64,000 nucleotides of DNA, from NCBI RefSeq assembly GCF_026222555.1, contig NZ_CP098511.1, forward strand, positions 3,205,501 through 3,269,500, read 5' to 3'. Position 1 is the first letter of the stretch. The number at the start of each line of letters is the position of its first letter. This document shows, in pieces, positions 61,719 to 64,000 of this stretch. The notes beneath the pieces were generated by a model that was given only the letters and a program-made list of their open reading frames with translations, was not told the DNA's origin and made no database searches. The stretch is from Aquimarina sp. ERC-38 (GTDB lineage: Bacteria > Bacteroidota > Bacteroidia > Flavobacteriales > Flavobacteriaceae). The position numbers and the translations under genes were made by a program.

Positions 61719-62285
61719 ATGACCGGAATTGAAGAAGAATACAACGAAGTAGATTACAGTGATAAGAAATTACCACTGCAAAATTATGACGCTTGTATTT
61801 TTACCAATTGTAATTTTTCAGGTGCTAACTTATCTGCTATAGTATTTACCCAATGTTCCTTTTTCAATTGTAATTTTACCGGAGTTAAATTAAAAGAAAC
61901 TTCTTTCCAGGAAGAATGTCAGTTTATCGAATCAAAACTGGTGGGTGCTGACTTTTCGATATGCAACCCCTTTATGATTTCATTTCAGTTTGACAATAGT
62001 AATTTGGAGTATAGTAGCTTTGCAAATTTAGACATCAAGCATACCACCTTTAAAAACTGTAATTTAAAAGAAGTGGATTTTACAGATAGTGATATTTCTA
62101 AAAGTATTTTTGCTTATTGTAATTTAGAAAAAGTCATTTTTGAAAATACTACTGGTACCGAAGTAGATTTTCAGACTGCAATGAATGTTCAAATTGACCT
62201 GGAAACTAATAATTTTAGGAAATCCATATTTAGCCGAAATAATATAGACGGGTTACTTTCAAAGTATAAGATTAGAATTCATTAG
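61719..62285 (+). CDS. Pentapeptide-repeat protein (Qnr/McbG-like)
   Basis: 188 residues. Residues 25-165 consist of pentapeptide repeats of the A(D/N)LxX type: CIFTNCNFSGANLSAIVF, CSFFNCNFTGVKLKETSF, SKLVGADFSICNPF, SNLEYSSFANLDIKHTTF, CNLKEVDFTDSDISKSIF and CNLEKVIFENTTGTEVDF. The end NNIDGLLSKYKIRIH resembles the C-terminal dimer helix of Qnr/McbG proteins, which mimic DNA and protect type II topoisomerases. Protection of the topoisomerase is inferred. Last gene of the higA-VOC unit; its stop codon lies within the left end of MITE-like copy 2. Confidence 0.88.
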   Translation: MTGIEEEYNEVDYSDKKLPLQNYDACIFTNCNFSGANLSAIVFTQCSFFNCNFTGVKLKETSFQEECQFIESKLVGADFSICNPFMISFQFDNSNLEYSSFANLDIKHTTFKNCNLKEVDFTDSDISKSIFAYCNLEKVIFENTTGTEVDFQTAMNVQIDLETNNFRKSIFSRNNIDGLLSKYKIRIH

Positions 62286-62500
62286 TGTCCGGTAAAGATT
62301 CAAGATCGCTATCGCTTCTAGAAACAAGAATCAAGACTAATCTTTATAGTGTTAAAAATCAATATTGTAATAAATATTTACGTTAAAGAACAAATTACTT
62401 TTAAAAAAGTGAAAAAGCAACCTCCAAACACTTTAAAGTTTGGAATTACCTTATTATAATATGCTTTCTAAACTTTTATCTATTTTAACCGAACACTAAT
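62281..62500. repeat. MITE-like dispersed repeat, copy 2
   Basis: 220 bp. Inverted ends: left ATTAGTGTCCGGTAAAG and right, inverted, ATTAGTGTTCGGTTAAA. Alignable over its whole length with 4033-4245; weaker similarity continues to about 62548 (TTTTAGTGTC). No coding capacity. It begins five bases inside the end of the pentapeptide gene, supplying that gene's stop codon. No target duplication is evident. Confidence 0.8.
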
Positions 62501-62576
62501 GATTATAAATAATGATTAAAAACGAAATTCTTTTAGTGTCAATCAAAATAACGTAAGCAAAACAACAAAGTCTTCT

Positions 62577-64000
62577 TTATTGACTACTTTTCTTAAGCTG
62601 ATTCATTACCTTCTGTAAACGATCTATACTTTGATAAATTTCTTCGGTAGTAAGGCAGGCAAACCCCATTCGGATTCCTTTACTTGTAACAGCATCACCA
62701 TAAATTAAATAATCCGATGAAAACGGAATATCAAGTGCTTTTGCCGAAGCCATAACATTATCCCAGGTGTACGTATCGCGTAACAATACCCAAACCGCCA
62801 TGCCGCCTTCAGGTTTAGTAAAATTGAAAAACTTACCACATTGTTCAGAGAGAAGTTTGCAAAACAGGTCCCGACGTTTCTTATAAATTTTACGTACTTT
62901 TTGGATATGTCGATAAACATCTCCGTTTTTAATAAGAATACTAATTACATGTTCTAAGATAGTATCCCCTTGCCGATCAATAATACTTCGCAAGTGTGCA
63001 GCTTCTCGAATAAAATCAACGGGTCCAATTAAATACCCGATTCGTAGCGCAGGAGCTATAATTTTAGTAAACCCTCCCAGGTACAGCACATTTCCGGTTT
63101 CGTCACTACTAGCCAGGGGTAGGATAGGAGCGTTGTTATAATGAAAATCATAATCATAATCATCCTCAATAATAGCAAACTGGTATTGTTGTGCCAACTG
63201 TAGCAAGTGCATCCTTCGCTGAGGGGATAAGGTAACGGTAGTCGGATAATGGTGATGCGAAGTTACATAAACTGCCTGTATAGGTTGAGTTTTACATAAA
63301 GTTTCAATCTCTTGGGTATTTAATCCATCTTTATCAATACTGACTGTTTTTACCTGACCACCGCAATACGTAAAAGTGTCATTAGCCGTATTATAATTGG
63401 TATTTCCACAGATAATTATTCTGTTTTTCAAAAGTAGTTGTCCTGCCAGGTACATACTCATTTGACTTCCCCGGGTAATCAAAATTTGATCGTAAGTAAT
63501 ATGAAGGCCCCGGGTGGCGTTTAGATATACCGCCAATCTTTTCCTAAGTTGAAGGTTTCCGTAGATAGAATTATATTTTAATAAATGCCGATTGTAACTT
63601 CGCTTCATGACATCCCGATATACTTTTGATATTTCATCAATAGGAACTAAACGGTGATCCGGAACACCATCTGCAATTAGGTTAATTTTTTTATCAAGAA
63701 CTTCAGGTTTTTGATATAATAAATCATTTTTAAGAAAATCAAAAGAAGCGTATTCACTGTTATTTTTTTGATGTATAGGTTGTTTAAAACTTACGGGTTG
63801 TACTACCGGAAGTTGCTTAGTGACAAATGTCCCCTTATTTACTATGGTTTCTATCCAGCCTTGAGCCTGGAGTTCAGTATAAACAGCAATAATGGTTTTT
63901 CGATGTAGGTTGAGTTCGTTAGCTAAAGTCCGGGATCCGGGAAGCTTTACACCCGGTTGGAGTTTTCCTGAGCGTATGAATTTAATAACTTGATGCGAAA
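62577..64000 (-). CDS. MocR/PdxR-type regulator (GntR HTH fused to aminotransferase), partial
   Basis: The gene runs off the right edge; the frame is open from 64000 to the stop at 62577 (about 474 residues). An in-frame ATG at 63608 is internal. From the edge one reads the GntR winged HTH (SHQVIKFIRSGKLQPG; LPGSRTLANELNLHRKTII; ELQAQGWIETIVNKGTFVT), a linker, and then a class I aminotransferase domain with ILITRGSQMSMYLAGQLL, IEDDYDYDFHYNN and the PLP lysine in GGFTKIIAPALRIGYLI. Such proteins are PLP-responsive transcription factors that control vitamin B6, GABA or taurine genes. The target is not visible in this window. Confidence 0.93.
   Translation of the reverse strand, partial: SHQVIKFIRSGKLQPGVKLPGSRTLANELNLHRKTIIAVYTELQAQGWIETIVNKGTFVTKQLPVVQPVSFKQPIHQKNNSEYASFDFLKNDLLYQKPEVLDKKINLIADGVPDHRLVPIDEISKVYRDVMKRSYNRHLLKYNSIYGNLQLRKRLAVYLNATRGLHITYDQILITRGSQMSMYLAGQLLLKNRIIICGNTNYNTANDTFTYCGGQVKTVSIDKDGLNTQEIETLCKTQPIQAVYVTSHHHYPTTVTLSPQRRMHLLQLAQQYQFAIIEDDYDYDFHYNNAPILPLASSDETGNVLYLGGFTKIIAPALRIGYLIGPVDFIREAAHLRSIIDRQGDTILEHVISILIKNGDVYRHIQKVRKIYKKRRDLFCKLLSEQCGKFFNFTKPEGGMAVWVLLRDTYTWDNVMASAKALDIPFSSDYLIYGDAVTSKGIRMGFACLTTEEIYQSIDRLQKVMNQLKKSSQ

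Overview
The window looks like chromosome from a low-GC member of the Bacteroidota, most likely a marine Flavobacteriaceae (an Aquimarina-like genus is a guess, not shown). The reasons are AT-rich spacers, promoter boxes of the Bacteroidota type (TTTG, about 18 nt, TAnnTTTG), an ArgE/ArgH pair of the acetylcitrulline pathway, adjacent parE-parC, an M16 peptidase pair, SelO with a cysteine near its C-terminus, and many lipoproteins. No rRNA, tRNA or CRISPR array was seen.

Layout. 1-3,970: end of an arginine operon (ArgE-like C-terminus, argH, cupin) split by a complete IS3-family element. 4,000-9,600: secreted beta-propeller protein, HAD phosphatase, small membrane protein, a RelE/HigB-HigA locus with a frameshifted toxin, and an IS630-family element. 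9,660-13,140: three-gene biotin-dependent acyl-CoA carboxylase operon. 13,140-24,900: tandem and degenerate repeats, YdjM-like and GNAT-like proteins, a CheY-like receiver, mutarotase-like protein, SelO, M16 protease pair, thioesterase, DUF721 and a lipocalin-like lipoprotein. 25,000-29,600: BlaI/BlaR1-type pair with a double operator, recF, TPR membrane protein, ribH. 30,490-31,540: Panacea-domain gene with an unrecognised partner, a likely toxin-antitoxin pair. 32,200-35,500: AraC regulator, peroxiredoxin, PEBP protein and a yellow/MRJP-like lipoprotein.

35,600-46,200 is an accessory block. It consists of single minus-strand genes (AAA_33 kinase, two serine hydrolases, small membrane proteins, DUF6265 lipoprotein, two GNATs, a methyltransferase) set apart by 90-400 bp. 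Six of them carry a related 40-110 bp element about 55-75 nt upstream of the start codon. An IS1182-family element with a clear 7-bp target duplication has split the methyltransferase gene exactly in frame. 46,600-51,240 holds the topoisomerase IV genes, followed by a 570-bp hairpin-rich repeat array. 51,870-57,900 holds a HEIGH metalloprotease, beta-barrel protein, PhnA, TerC, an XRE regulator facing an M14 carboxypeptidase across a 16-bp perfect inverted repeat, and an Lrp regulator. Then come PEP carboxylase, a second HigBA locus with a decayed toxin and intact antitoxin, a VOC protein, a Qnr/McbG-like pentapeptide protein, and a MocR-type regulator that runs off the right edge.

Themes. 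Both HigBA-type loci have lost the toxin reading frame and kept the antitoxin. Mobile DNA comprises three insertion sequences from three families plus two copies of a MITE-like 213-220 bp repeat. Several families of degenerate repeats fill the spacers. The best leads for something undescribed are the shared upstream element of the accessory block and the partner of the Panacea-domain protein.
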